Assembly: GCA_905182985.1 (NCBI GenBank)
Contig: CAJJDN010000110.1
Span: 261,635 to 325,634 of the forward strand
Direction: 5' to 3'
DNA length: 64,000 bases
From: Paramecium sonneborni
Taxonomy: Eukaryota > Ciliophora > Oligohymenophorea > Peniculida > Parameciidae
The notes under the pieces were generated by a model. It did not search any database, had not been told where the DNA came from, and was given only the letters and a program-made list of their open reading frames with translations. Below are positions 51,824 through 64,000 of the stretch, piece after piece; position 1 is the stretch's first letter; every line of letters begins with the position of its first letter. A program made the translations under genes and the position numbers.

Positions 51824-53485
51824 ATGAGCAAACATCGTCATTCTAAAGATAAATTATATGTGACATATAGCGAACATATGTTAGAAAGAGGTGGTAAGAA
51901 AGAGAATAAAGCAACTCCTTTAACTAGATTACCATTTGATCATTGTTCACTATCACTTGAACCATTTAAAAATCCTGTTTGTACTAGTGAAGGTCATGTA
52001 TTTGATATTGTTAATATTGTTCCATTTATTAGAAAATACAAAAGAAATCCAATAGATGGATAGCCACTTAAGAATGTTGATTTGATTTAGTTAAAATTTC
52101 ATAAAAATGATAAAGGAGAATATCATGATCCTATAAGTTTTAAGGTATTTACAGATCATACTAAATTGGTTGCTATAAAAGTAAGTGGGAATGTTTATAC
52201 ATCTGATACAATAGAGGAATTAAATCGTAAACCTAAATTTTGGAAGGATCTGATAAGTGGTGAAGTTTTTAATTATAAAGATATTATTGTATTGTAGGAT
52301 CCTAAAAATATAGAATCAAGAACAATAAAGAATTTTGATTTCTTAAAAAACAATCTGAAATTAGATTAATAAACAGAAGATGATGTATACGTAAATTTAA
52401 ATGATAGTGGAAAAAGAATTATGGAAATGGCATAAGAATAAAATGTACATAGATAAAAAGAATAAAAAGAAAGAGAGAAGTAAACTTTTGAAGAGATTGA
52501 ATAAATCAAAAAAAAAGTTAAAGAATAAATGGAATCAAATTAATTAAGCGTAAAAGAATTTTTAGAACTCTCTTCAAAATCAGGTGATTTTGTATCTGAA
52601 AGATATGCAACTGAACATGATTCTGTTAGTGTTACTAGTACATAAATGACATTAAAAACTAAACCTTTAGGATAAGTTTAATATAGAAATATGAACGAAG
52701 ATGAGATTAGAAAGTTATTATATGAAAGAATAAGAAAAGCAGGATAAAAAGGATATGTATAATTAATTACAAATTATGGAAATATTAATTTTGAGTTACA
52801 TTGTGATTTAGTCCCTATGACATGTGAAAACTTTTTAGAATTATGTGAAAAAGGTTATTATAATTAAACAAAATTTCATAAATTAATTGAAAATGAATTA
52901 TTAGAAGGTGGAGATCCAACTGCAACAGGATATGGTGGAGAATCTATATTTGGAAAACCATTTAGAATAGAGATAAATAATTTATTATCTCATAGTAAAG
53001 CTGGAATAGTTTCTATGGGAAATCTTGGAGCAAATCATTAAACATCACATTTGTATGTTATTTATATAAACATAATTAGTTTTATAACTTTAGCTGAATG
53101 TAAAAAGTATGATGGTAAATATGCTGTATTTGGAGAAGTAGTAGGAGGATATTAATCATTATATCAGATTAATAAATTACCTACTAATATGTGGTAAAGA
53201 CCTGAAGTTACAATTAGATTAAAAGAAATAAAAGTTATTAAAAACCCTTTTAGAGATATGATGAAAATCATGTTATAAGAAAAGGAAGTTGAAAAGGAGT
53301 AAAAATTGTAGGATAAAGAAAAAGAAAGATGGTTAGATGATGATGGATTTTCATTACCTACAAAAGTTTCAACTACTTCACAAATTAAAGGATTAGGATT
53401 AGCTTCTAATCTTATTTAATAGTTCAGTACATAAGAACTTTAAAAAAAATAATTAAAATAATATTCATTTGATAGTTGGTTATGA
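51824..53485 (+). CDS. U-box/cyclophilin peptidyl-prolyl isomerase, PPIL2-type
   Basis: 544 residues with one intron (53053-53079) inside the cyclophilin core. The N terminus (MSKHRHSKDKLYVTYSEH) and U-box (LPFDHCSLSLEPFKNPVCTSEGHVFD) are those of PPIL2/Cyp60, a nuclear spliceosome-associated isomerase with ubiquitin-ligase fold. The cyclophilin domain at about 285-440 has LVPMTCENFLELC, TKFHKLIEN, GGDPTATGYGGESIFG, SKAGIVSMGN and HFFITLAECKKYDGKYAVFG. The catalytic Arg (FHRxI in active cyclophilins) is Lys here, and Trp of the cyclosporin site is absent, as in other PPIL2 proteins, so isomerase activity may be low. Confidence 0.92.
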
Positions 53486-53527
53486 TTATTAAAGTATTTT
53501 ATATATATATATATTAATATATTCACA

Positions 53528-56500
53528 TCATGTCATTTTACACAATATATTACCCATATGATGTATATTATTACTTGTTAATTTCTAAGTAGTATTCAAT
53601 AAATTATATAGATTATTATTATAAAATTTAATTACTGCTTAATGTTATTTCAGTTCTTTCAATTAAATCATTTTAAAATCATTTGATCTTATTACATCAT
53701 CTCTTTAAAAACTTGAATAATGTTGATACACTTAAAAGGAATTTTTAGAAACAATTTATCTTGATAAGATCTTTGGTTATTAAATATATACCTTTTTATT
53801 TATCTATAATTCTGCCTTCATATTTTTTAATTCATGTAATCTTTATTATCTATTTTGGATTTCTAATTGTAATTCATAGTTTTTTTAAATTTTATCACAG
53901 AATTCCATCCACTTCTAATTCTGATAAGGATTCTCTATTCCTAAATCTGTTAGTTGGTTAACTAGATCTTAGGTATGAGAATCAAAATTCACTCCTTTTA
54001 ATATATTCTCTTCCATTTTCTCTGATTTCAATCGAACAAACTTAATCTTGATTTCGTTTCCACTATTGTTAACTTCATTATTAGAATGAATGGCAATATT
54101 TTACTACTAATTTTAATGTTTCTTATTTGTATCTAAAAAATAAGAATTTTCTATATTTGAAATCATACCTGGAGAAGGTGGTATATTTTAGAAATAGGTT
54201 AACCTCCTGGATGCTTCTAATTATTGTTAAATCTATTTTTTTTCTTATTAAACCTTTTTGGTTTCTATTTTGGATTTTTATTTAATAGATTAAACTTTTT
54301 CCGAAGATTCCTTAATAATTGTAATTTATTCAGCTATTAATTTATCTAAATTCTTTGAATGTTTAACTAATTATTAGGCTCTATCTTCATTATAATCCTA
54401 ATTCTACAAACACAATTTCCAGACTATATTCATTCTTTTCATTTCTAATTATACAATTGATAAATTTTCTTATTATTTTTTTAAATCTTCTTAAAGACAT
54501 TTATTGTTTTCTAAAGTTTTCTATGTCTCACCATTGACTTCATCAGGATACATATTCTATCTAATAGTTGTATAATCTTTTAGTCTATTTTTTAACAACT
54601 AACTAATGTTAGTCAATAATAAAGTTACTTTTGATACATAATTTAATCTAATTTTTTTTAAAATTAAATTTTTTATAAACTAGGCAATGATATTTTCTTA
54701 AAACTTCTTTCTGTTTTATTGTGTTCAGAATCAGCTCTAGTTTTTAAAATATTTAGATTTCTAGTTGAATCTAAAGGACTAAATTATCTCATTCGGATAC
54801 TGGAATTAATAGAAGGTAGTTTAGATGCTGAAAAAGGTAAATAAAAATGCAATTACAATTATGATCTTTCATTTATTTGGTTTATTTGGCAATTAAAGCC
54901 AATTTTATAGCTTTTTAATTGATTTATAATTCTTCACTCATAGGTATATTATTTGTATTATAATAATCCATTAATTTTGAATAATTATTTTTTTAAGTCA
55001 ATGCTAACCAAGGAAATTATACCCAAATCCATCTTTTATAATAATAATTTTATTGATTCCTTGTATTGGTAATTATTTTATCCAATATATGTTCTTATTT
55101 GGTATTTATGTATTCCTAAACTAAATTTTAATCAAATTGATTTATATAATAATTAATAAAGAAATCTCTATTGGCTTTGATATCCATATTCAAAGATTCA
55201 ATATTTCCTTATTATTAAGGAAAATACTCTTCGTTCATTTATTTTGTTTTCTTTTTTGCTATCATTTAAAGTTATTTTAATTCATTGTATAAACCAATTT
55301 CATCAAATTCAATAGATTATCCTCTTAACTCTGGATGTTTATAAGGTGGAGTATGATCACTTAATAATAAAATATAATACTTTTCAAAATTACTGAATTC
55401 TCTTAAAAATCTACAAATTTATAACATTATATAAAATAAACCTTCATTTGTTGGTTTGTAAAGTGCTTGAAAATTTTCAATTGCTTTATTGTATTCCATT
55501 ACTAAATCATATCCATTTTGTTCCAAAGTTTCCCATAAATGACATAATTCAAATTTATGATTTGGACTACACATCATTAGAAAATTCTCAACATTTATAA
55601 GAACCTCTTTTAATTTAAAATATCTTTTTGTTCTTGTATATTGATAAATTAATTCTTCTAATTTTCTTATATTGTTTTAAGAATGTTCCATTATTGTAAT
55701 GAATTAATGATACAATTATTTATTTGATGGTAAGTATTAAATCAAAGCATTTTTAAATGATATGCTTTAAATGTAATAAATTTAAGATTTTTCCATTAAA
55801 AATATTTTAAAGAATTCATGAATATTGAATACATGTTCTTTTTCACAACCACAAATATAAACAATTTCATCCAATGAAATTCCTTTAAAAACAAATGTAA
55901 GTACTGTTAATATTGATATATAATGATTTTCTGGAAAATATTTCAAAAATGATTTTATCAATATAGTAAAAAAATCAACATCAGTTTTGATATCTAAAGT
56001 TGAAAATATAATTAATACTTTCTATTTATGAAATTGATTCTTTGATTACATCTTAATAATCTTCATTTTTATTAGTTAGAATGAGTTCAAAACACTTACA
56101 AAAATAAGCTTAATCTGCCAAATTTTATGGTATTTTACGATATACTTTCTGATTTATAAACAATATATAAAATACATAAAGACGATCCTAAATTAATAGT
56201 CTGTCAAGAAATTCTTCTTTGGTTTAATCTCTATTTTATTATGTAAATTATGCTTTTACATTTAAATGATAGTTCCTCCTTAACTACAATACTATTCATA
56301 AGCTTTTGAATCAGTTCTCCCTGTAACAATTAACTTTTAAAATTTGAATTAAAAAAGTACTTTAACATTTTCAGGTAGAATTCGAGGCAACCAATAGGAT
56401 GCTCTAACTTCACCATTTTAATCACGGAATTTATCAATTCCTTAAAATATCAATATTAACTAATTTAGATATTTTTGAATTATACTCTTTTATAAACACA

Positions 56501-56948
56501 TTTTGTATCACTGAATACTTGATTTTATAATTCTCGACTATAAAATTCTAACCAATATTGAAAGAACTATTTCAATTTTTCACCTTCAATTTCTACTTTT
56601 TAAGAAATATTGAATATTGTCTTTAATTATGATTATTATTATTACCTTCAATTTAGATAAAACATAAAAAATAGCATATTAGTAATTCTAATTCTCATGT
56701 TCTACAAAATAAGGAATGATTATATCTTTCTATTTGAATGTATTTAATATTTTTACATTAAGACCTTTCATCCAATAGGAAATCAAACATTAAATGTCAT
56801 TTCCATCTTCTTCACAAATGAATAATGCTTTATTTTGTTTCTATTTGTATAACCATTCTTCTATCTTAAACTTAAATTAATCTAGACCATCAGGTATTGG
56901 ATGTTTTAAACAACTTTCTACAATTAAATCTGATTTGCTTTCAAGCAT
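53528..56948 (-). CDS. Degenerate NACHT/nephrocystin-3-like module fused to coiled coil
   Basis: 1075 residues after seven introns (54603-54628, 54828-54856, 55994-56018, 56231-56259, 56334-56360, 56487-56518, 56621-56645). The N-terminal part follows a STAND/NACHT layout: a P-loop position reading LFICEEDGNDIQCLISYW, a strand plus IPYFVEHENQ, Walker-B-like LILIFQGIDKF, then ASYWLPRILPENVKLIVTGRTDSKAYEQ. The P-loop lacks GxxGxGKS, so ATP binding is probably lost. A helical middle (500-750) precedes a Gln-rich coiled coil from about 790. The best-known relatives with this WLPxxLP.xVK block are ciliary nephrocystin-3 and TEP1, but no TPR array follows. The split into two genes at 54872 was rejected because one spliced frame spans both. 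Confidence 0.7.
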
Positions 56949-57078
56949 TATAAATAATTATTAAATTATATATATAAGTTCAACTAATTTACTAAACTTT
57001 ACATTTAAAGTCATACATTCACTTTAAGTACTTATCCTATTATTCATTATTAAAAAATAATATTAATTGTTTTTTAAC

Positions 57079-58129
57079 ATGAATTTAGATGATATTTATA
57101 ATTGGTAAACTCTTTATCTCTAATATACGTTCTTAGGATTCTGAAACATCAAAATAATTATCCTGGAAAACACTAGGATTCTTAACCAAGAACTGTTCCA
57201 TCATATAAACCATTAGAACCAAAAGCATAAGTAATTTTCAATCTTTACTTTTTTAGTTTCATATTGTTATTAAGGCTACTGCTGAATATATTAAAGAGAA
57301 AATGCTCAATGGAAATGTAAATATTAATTATATACTTTAAAAGGGTGTTAATCTAAAAGAATTTGGAGCATTTACAATCGAAATTATTTCAGATTATGTT
57401 AAACCATTATAGCATTCAGGCTTTAAAATGACTGAAGATTTAGACATCTAAAGAGCAGATCGTAAACATGTGCACACAATTAGGTATTTTTGCCTTATAA
57501 TTTAGACCATGTTTTATTCCAGATAATCAATTCAAATACTTTTTATAGAGATATCCTGGAAAAGAAGAGGTTAGTAAGCCTTAGAGTCAACATTCAGTAT
57601 ATTAAAAGGGATTTGGAATGAATTTTTGTAATTCAGGACCGATTGCTGCATCATGGTAATAATAGTTGTCTTCATTATATAGTTATTTAGGAAAAGATGT
57701 TGTATAATCTATTCACTATTCTTTAATTAAAGCTATTTAAGATTTAACTAGATTAGGACATGATTTGCATATTGATTTTGGGTTTATTAAAATCAATGTG
57801 CTAAACAAAGATCTTAAATATAAATATGAATAATCATTTATTAATAAATTGAATCAGACTGATTACGAATTAAAAGTAATAAACTCACTCATTGTTTGTA
57901 GATGCGTAAGTCAGATATGGCTACATCTCAACATTGGAGGACTACTTAAGAAGAGAAATGGTCTAAAAGTACTCTAAACCATTTACTTACTAAACCAAAT
58001 CCAAATTAAGTTTAAGATAATTATGAGAAATCTATGGCTCTTAAAATTATGTCATTAGATCTCAATACTGCAGAATAAACTAATTATAGTAAAAACTAAA
58101 AAATTAAGTTACCAATAATAACTAAATGA
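57079..58129 (+). CDS. CCDC81-like (HU-type domain) protein
   Basis: 305 residues, introns 57105-57136 (32 nt), 57231-57256, 57484-57505, 57656-57682 and 57876-57901. The pattern ILQKGVNLKEFGAFTIE, HTIRPCFIPDNQF, then NFCNSGPIAASCYLGKDVV and LIKAIQDLTRLGHDLHIDFGFIKI matches the two HU-like folds of CCDC81, a centrosome/cilium-associated protein conserved in ciliated eukaryotes. The coiled-coil tail of animal CCDC81 is missing, as in other ciliate homologues I know of. Its upstream region (130 bp) is shared with the divergent NACHT-type gene. Confidence 0.65.
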
Positions 58130-58427
58130 ATTAAAATATAAAAAATAAAATCAAAATATTTCATATTTAAATGTTGTTTTCAATGCAAGCCATATATAAA
58201 TGATGAGAAAACTATTACAGTTCTTGTTTTTATTTTGATACTAAGAAATATTATATACATATTACTTTAATCCAAATTTTTCATATACTTATTTAATTCT
58301 TTCTCATATATCTAATTTCTTTATTCTTATCTAAATAAATTCCTTTTAAGTTCATCCTTAGTTGGACTCTAATATAATCTCTAACGTTTTTTTATTAAAG
58401 ATTCTTATTTATTTGATTTTTCTGAAT

Positions 58428-60418
58428 TCATTCTCCATACACTAAATTAATATTAATCTTTTTATACTTCTCTTTTTTATCATCATTCGAAACTTCACTT
58501 AACTTTTCTTATAATTCAAAAATTGATTTGTGAAGTACAAAATTAGCTCTCTCCAATTCAGTATATTCTTGTTCTTTCTTATCTAAGAAATTACGTAAAA
58601 TCATATTCTATTTAGTTTATTCGATTAATTAAGTTTAAAGAGTAGCTATTTATATTAATATAATATTACTTAAGAGAGTCAGCGTTTCTAAATATTAATT
58701 AGTTTTTTAAAGACTTTTCTATAACCATGTTTTTGTTTCTTTTTGGTTTTCATTCTAAATATCCAAATCTTTATTTGATTAGAATTTTAATTTTTTTGCA
58801 GGTGTAAATTCTTTATTTTTTTTAATTCCAGACACCATATCTTTAACATCTTAGATTTCATATTAGAATTTATTCTTCATTTCTCCAATCTATTATTTTA
58901 GAGAAATATTTTCTTATTCTAATACTTTAATTTATTAATCAGCTTCACAACTATCTGTTTAAGTTATACATTCAACCATAAGCTTTGGGTTTAAGACACC
59001 TTTTGTTTCAACAATATTTCTAAAATAATTCAAATAATTAGAATTTTCATTTGATGTAGTAATTAATTCTTAATTGCATCTTTATAATTAGTTAATTTAA
59101 TCTTAGAGACGTTATTTTTCAATATTTAATTCAGTAATAGTTTTTAATTAATCTTCTATTAAAATATTCTTTTCCATAACTAATTCTTTAATTTATTTGA
59201 TAGTATTTTATTCCTCTAAACTTTAATTTTTATATAATTCCAATTATGTTTATACTTCTTATAATTATGATTGATAGTTTTCAACCTATTCAATCATTTC
59301 ATTGTATGCTTCACTTTAAAAATTATTACATTCTTAAATTTCATTTATATTAACAGTATTTTTTAATGCACCAGCAGACATACCAAATCTCATAGTATTA
59401 ATAGATTCTAAGTAATTTTCATTATTTTAACTAATAGTTAATAGCATAACAGTTAAAGAATTACCGTTTAAACTAGGTTTAAGTATTTTAGTAAGTTTAG
59501 AATCTCTAAAATTAACAAATTAATCCTTCTTATTTTCTTTAAGTTTAGAAACAACATTTTAAAGTGCCAATAAACTTTTATTAATTAAGAATCCTTCTTT
59601 TCTTCTTAAACCTTCAGCTTAAGTTTTAGATAATCCTTCAGATCCAGCTAAGTCAACCAAATGAAGTTGAGAGTTACGTATTATAAATGGAGGACATTTC
59701 TATCTTGTTTCAATAGAAATTTATAAGATAACATGAGATCTAGAAGAGTTATCATTCATTTTAGTTTCTCCAAAATGTCTTTATTCTTCACCCAATTTAC
59801 TTAAAAAATAAATTAATTTTGATACAAAATTTCTTCAAATTAATTTAAAGAATTGATTGTTTCCCATTTGTATTCATTAGATGTGTTTGGTTTCATTTCT
59901 TATAGATCTTTAATTAAGAGATCATAAATATTTTCATTATAGATTTCTATATATGATATTTTTAAATTGCAATATGTATCAGTAATCTATAATTATGATT
60001 AATTAAAAACTTTATTGATTGATTAGAGTAGATAATCAATTGATAATTAAATAAGTCCTGGTTCTTTATTACTACCTTTCATAGTATATGTTTTTCCAGA
60101 ACTTGTTTATCCATATGCACAAATGGAGCCATTATATCCTAAAAGACATTTTTACACAATTGGTTGAACCATTTTTGTAAAGATATCTTTTGATGATGCA
60201 GATTCATCAAATACCTATTATTAATTGAATAGTTATACATTATCAAATGAAAAGCGCTCATTTGATTTTTTAACTATTACTGATTTTTCATTTACAATAT
60301 TACATATTTTATCACTAGATTCTGTAGGTCTTAATCTCAAACCTACTAATACATTTTCAACATGTTGTTCATGGAATTTAGATTTTGTTTATTATTCTAA
60401 ACCTTTTACGTTGCTCAT
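58428..60418 (-). CDS. Kinesin motor protein with coiled-coil tail
   Basis: 638 residues after introns 59800-59825, 59987-60010 and 60215-60238. The motor domain (about 1-330) has the P-loop GQTSSGKTYTMKG near residue 98, SYIEIYNENIYDLL, switch I NDNSSRSHVIL, switch II LVDLAGSEG, INKSLLALQNV and the neck-side FRDSKLTKIL. All nucleotide-binding residues are present, so it is expected to be an active microtubule motor. The N-terminal motor and long coil resemble kinesin-7 (CENP-E type), but the subfamily is uncertain. The 3' end is uncertain: a 21-nt GT...AG intron near 58432 would extend the protein about 45 residues. Confidence 0.88.
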
Positions 60419-60490
60419 TTTAAATTTAAATTTATATAAACACACTTGAATTTCAAATAATTAACTTTACCATTAATTAAAAATATAAAA

Positions 60491-62183
60491 ATGAGTAGTT
60501 CAGAAATACAATCAGATTCTGAAGATCTAATATAAGGACATAAAGATTTTGATTTCTATGCAGATCTCTTAAATCCTGCTGAAAGATTAAAAAAAAGAGT
60601 TTAAGAATAAACAGTGAATCTAATTAAAAAATCAGCTAAATCAATCAAATAAAATGAAAAGACATAAAAAAAATAAAAATAATTAATATAAAAGATAGAA
60701 AAAGAAGATTAATAGGAAAATGTTCAATATGATCCTAAAATTTTTGCAATCAATACTGATTTTTAATAATTGAAATTAAATAAAGCATTGGTTAAAGCTT
60801 GTTATGAATAAGGATATAAATATCCAACATAAATTTAAGCCTAAATAATTCCTTTAGTTTTAGCTGGAAAAGATGTTTTAGCAAGTTCTTGTACAGGATC
60901 TGGAAAGACTGCAGCATTTTTATTACCTTTAATGGAAAGATTTGGAAATACTAAAAGTTAAAAATATTCGAAAGCTCTAATTGTATTGCCAACGAGAGAA
61001 TTAGCATTATAATGTTTTGAAATGTTTTAGAAGTTGAATCAATTTTCAAATTGTACAGCTGCTCTTGTAATTGGAGCAGTTCCTATATAATAATAAGAAG
61101 CAGAATTGAGAAGATATCCAGATATTATTATTGCTACTCCAGGAAGAATTGTGGATATATTAAAAAATTCATTTAGTATTGATTTATCGAGGTATTTTAT
61201 ATTATTCAAATTATAGTATTGAAGTACTTGTTTTGGATGAAGCTGATAGATTAATGGAAATGGGATTTGAAGCAGAAATTAAAGAAATTCTATAATAAAC
61301 GCCTAGAGATAGATAAACTGTTTTAATTAGTGCAACTCTAAAAGCCACAGTTAAATAACTTTCTTTATTAGCTTTACATAAACCAGTTAAAGTTAGTGTA
61401 GATTTTGTTGGAGGATTAGCATATGGTTTAAAATAATATATACTTCGAATTAATTCTGATGATGAAAAAGATAGAGAAGCTACGTATAATATTATTTTAT
61501 TTTATTAGACTTATTGCTTTATTGTAGAAAAAGTTTACAGATAAAACTATTATATTTGTTAGAACTAAACACGATTGTCATAGATTATCTATTATTTTAG
61601 GTTTATTAAATTTAAGTAGTTGTGAATTACATGGAAATTTAACTTAATAATAAAGAATTTAAGCTTATGAAGATTTTAAAGTAATAAATATAATTTATTT
61701 TAGGAATCAAAGTATAAATTTTTATTAGCTACCGATCTTGCTGCTAGAGGTTTAGATATTGCTAATGTAAAGGCTGTGATTAATTATGAAATTCCATATG
61801 AAACTTCTAGATATATTCATAGAGTTGGTAGAACTGCCAGAATTGGAAATTAAGGTGTCTCTGTTACATTATGTTTATAAAAAGAAGTTAATAAATTTAA
61901 ATAAATGATTAAAGAGTCCAAATAAAAATTATTTTAATTGAAATTTAATCTAGATTCAATCAATCAAATCAAATCAGATATTAAATCATTAGAATCAAAA
62001 ATTAAAAAGATTATTAAAGAAGAAGTTTTTGAAAAAGAAATTTAAAAAACAGAAATTCTAGCCTAAAGAGCTTAAAATCTTATTCAACATAGAACAGAAA
62101 TTATGAGAAAACCTAAAAAAGAATGGGTTCAATCAAATGAATAAAAGAAATTAAGAAATCAAATTTAAAAAGATGATGATTGA
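60491..62183 (+). CDS. DEAD-box RNA helicase, DDX27/Drs1-like
   Basis: 539 residues, introns 61192-61216, 61484-61508 and 61681-61703. The acidic/basic N terminus is followed by the Q motif (GYKYPTQIQAQIIP), motif [11 protein letters not shown] (about residue 135), PTRELA, TPGR, DEAD in [17 protein letters not shown] in LISATLK, then the second RecA domain with [10 protein letters not shown] and HRVGRTAR. The C terminus ([14 protein letters not shown]) is typical of DDX27/Drs1, which acts in 60S ribosome assembly in the nucleolus. Each intron falls inside a helicase domain. Divergent from the kinesin gene at 72 bp. Confidence 0.92.
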
Positions 62184-62255
62184 TTTTTTTATTTGTTATT
62201 GTTTCAGTCAGATTAATATTATACCTTTTATATAAAGTTTAATTAGTTATTTATT

Positions 62256-64000
62256 TCATTGATTTTGTGAATCATTACTAAAGTAACTTACATTTAAATT
62301 CTCTTTCACTTAATCATTAAGTCTACAATTCTCTTCCATTAAAGCTGAATTACTTTTTGTTAATCTATCAACCTATTCTTCTAATTATTTTACTATATTT
62401 AATTTAAGATTTACTTAATTTTTGCTATTCTAAAATTTCAACTCTATTTTATTCTAATTCATTTTATAACTAAATTATGAATTCTTCTTTATTTTATGTT
62501 AACTAATTGCCATCTCCTTTTAATTAATCCTATAACATTTATATCTATTCTTCTAACTTCTTGTTTTTTCTATTATTCTAATTTACTTAACTTTCTTTTA
62601 TAGATATTTATTATGATTTTCTTAGAATCTCATTTTCAAGACTTTCAATCTTACTTTAATTTTCTAATATTTATTATTCATATTTTTAATTTTACTCCTT
62701 GAGCAAAAAAATCTCATCTTAATATTATTATATACGCTAATTAATTTCTTTCTCATTTTAATTCTCTAGTGAATCTTTGCTTAATTATTTTATCATTTTT
62801 AAATTCTTTATTATTTCATCTTATTCTTAAATTTGCTTTTTAAATTACTAATTTTATTCTTATAATTCTTCCATCTGCTATTACAAATCTATATTTTTTG
62901 TTATTTATAATCTTATCTCATTATTTAATCTTTAATTTTATTATTCTAAACCTTGTTTCATCATTAGCTCTTCTTCTAATTTCTCAATTTATTATTAGTA
63001 TTCATTTCTTTAAGATTGATTTTAAAATGGAACTGTACAAGTTCTTTCATCCTATTAAATCATCCTCTCTAATTTTGTATTTAATTGATTTATTTAAAAA
63101 TAATCTGAGTTAGATATTTATTAAATTTACTCTTCATATTCTTCTTTTTATTTTTAAATTACTTATTTTAATTAATTTATTTCTTATTTTAACCTTTTAT
63201 TTTCTTAAACACTTTCCTATAAAGTCTGTTCAAATTATTAATATTATGATTATCTTTTTCTATCACTTTCATATAAATCTTAAGATTAATAATGATGTTA
63301 TAAAATTAAGTCATTCTCTGTATTATATTTTGAATTGAAACTTTTATTTATAAGATATGTCTCTGAACTTCTGTCTAAAGAAAATGATTTGTCCTATAAT
63401 TCTTTTAAATCATCATTTAATTTGTTAATTTGCTGTAATAATCCATTATTTTATTATGTCAATATTTTTATTTATTCTTGACACTTCTCTATCATTTGAT
63501 TATTTTAATTTATAATTTATTCTTACTATACTATTTTATCATTTAATTCTGAATCAAAAGGTTTGCACTATGAATTATTCTTTGATCTAATTGGTGATTT
63601 TTCTCTACTTATACTTAAAATCTATAATTCCATTTAAGCAAATTATTCTTGTAAATCTTCAAATTATTGATGTAACTTATTTTTCTCTAAAAATTCTTTA
63701 TTCAATTATTAATTTAAATTAGGAATAATTTCATTTTAATATTTATTGTTTTACAAATTTAATTAACTTATTTAATTATTCAAAATATTTATTTATTGAT
63801 CTTTTTTCTAAATTTAATCTTCAAGATTTTTAACTTTGATATTCAATTACTATATTTCATTTTCTTTATTTGAAATTTATACTGTTAGTTCTGTAATCTT
63901 CTTTTTTTAACTTATATTTTTTTACTACTCATTATCAAATTCCTTACTCAAATACTAATTGTCCTATTAAGACTATTTTATTTATTGCTCTTTTTCTTTA
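62256..64000 (-). CDS. Large Gln-rich coiled-coil protein, 5' end beyond window
   Basis: About 570 codons in the window with a single intron (62393-62414, 22 nt). The frame is open across the rest, far beyond chance length. Nearly all of it is heptad-like, Gln/Lys/Glu/Asn-rich coiled coil, interrupted by SREKSPIRSKNNSQCKPFDS and DKSFSLDRSSETYLINKS segments that look like phosphorylatable hinges. No family; structural or cytoskeletal role is likely from composition. It ends facing the helicase gene, 72 bp away. Confidence 0.75.

Noticed and set aside
54828..54872. Separate gene starting with the ATG at 54872
   Set aside because: The NACHT-type frame runs into this ATG without a stop and the 29-nt intron keeps the frame, so it is one gene.

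Overview
This 64 kb window looks like a gene-dense piece of a ciliate macronuclear genome, most likely Paramecium or a close relative. Three things read from the sequence support this. (1) Conserved proteins such as SMC1, glutamate dehydrogenase, cysteine desulfurase, PI-PLC and a DEAD-box helicase stay open only if TAA and TAG are read as glutamine, with TGA as the only stop. (2) Genes are cut by about 95 very small introns of 18-32 nt, almost all starting GTA and ending TAG or AAG. Removing them restores frame and family motifs, and nearly every spliced model comes out as a whole number of codons. (3) The DNA is very AT-rich. Genus-level assignment is inference.

Layout. 1-10,974: a repeat-bearing secreted or surface protein (cut by the window edge), a Gln-rich protein, a small secreted protein, mitochondrial glutamate dehydrogenase, an unrecognised 678-residue protein and a Ser/Thr kinase. 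11,567-25,728: SMC1 cohesin, a cyclic-nucleotide-gated-type K+ channel, a SAC3/GANP (THP3/LENG8-like) protein, a membrane protein, proteasome RPN7, a small acidic protein and PI-PLC. 25,808-30,316: a small unknown, a MUL1-like membrane RING ligase, ATP adenylyltransferase, a small unknown and a helix-turn-helix protein. 30,805-38,750: two exact tandem duplications (1083 and 1117 bp), each joined by one N. They carry a cyclin gene and the divergent starts of a kelch gene and a coiled-coil gene, and are most likely assembly artefacts. 38,377-51,064: coiled-coil, PB1, B-box/kelch, zinc-finger-like, APC5-like, N-myristoylated-type and coiled-coil genes, then the Fe-S cysteine desulfurase NFS1. 51,824-64,000: PPIL2-type U-box/cyclophilin, a fusion of a degenerate NACHT module with a coiled coil, a CCDC81-like protein, a kinesin, a DDX27/Drs1 helicase and a large coiled-coil protein cut by the window edge.

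The genes form no operon or single pathway. They are a mixed set: cell division and chromosome proteins (SMC1, cyclin, APC5, kinesin), cilium-associated types (CCDC81, NACHT/nephrocystin-3-like), signalling (PLC, channel, kinases) and housekeeping. The most unusual architectural feature is compactness. Several neighbouring genes are 19-28 bp apart, including one divergent pair whose start codons are 24 bp apart once the artefactual duplication is collapsed. Because TGA alone stops translation, chance open frames of about 60 codons are expected (my estimate from base composition), so small unrecognised genes here are tentative. I saw no rRNA, tRNA, CRISPR array or transposon.
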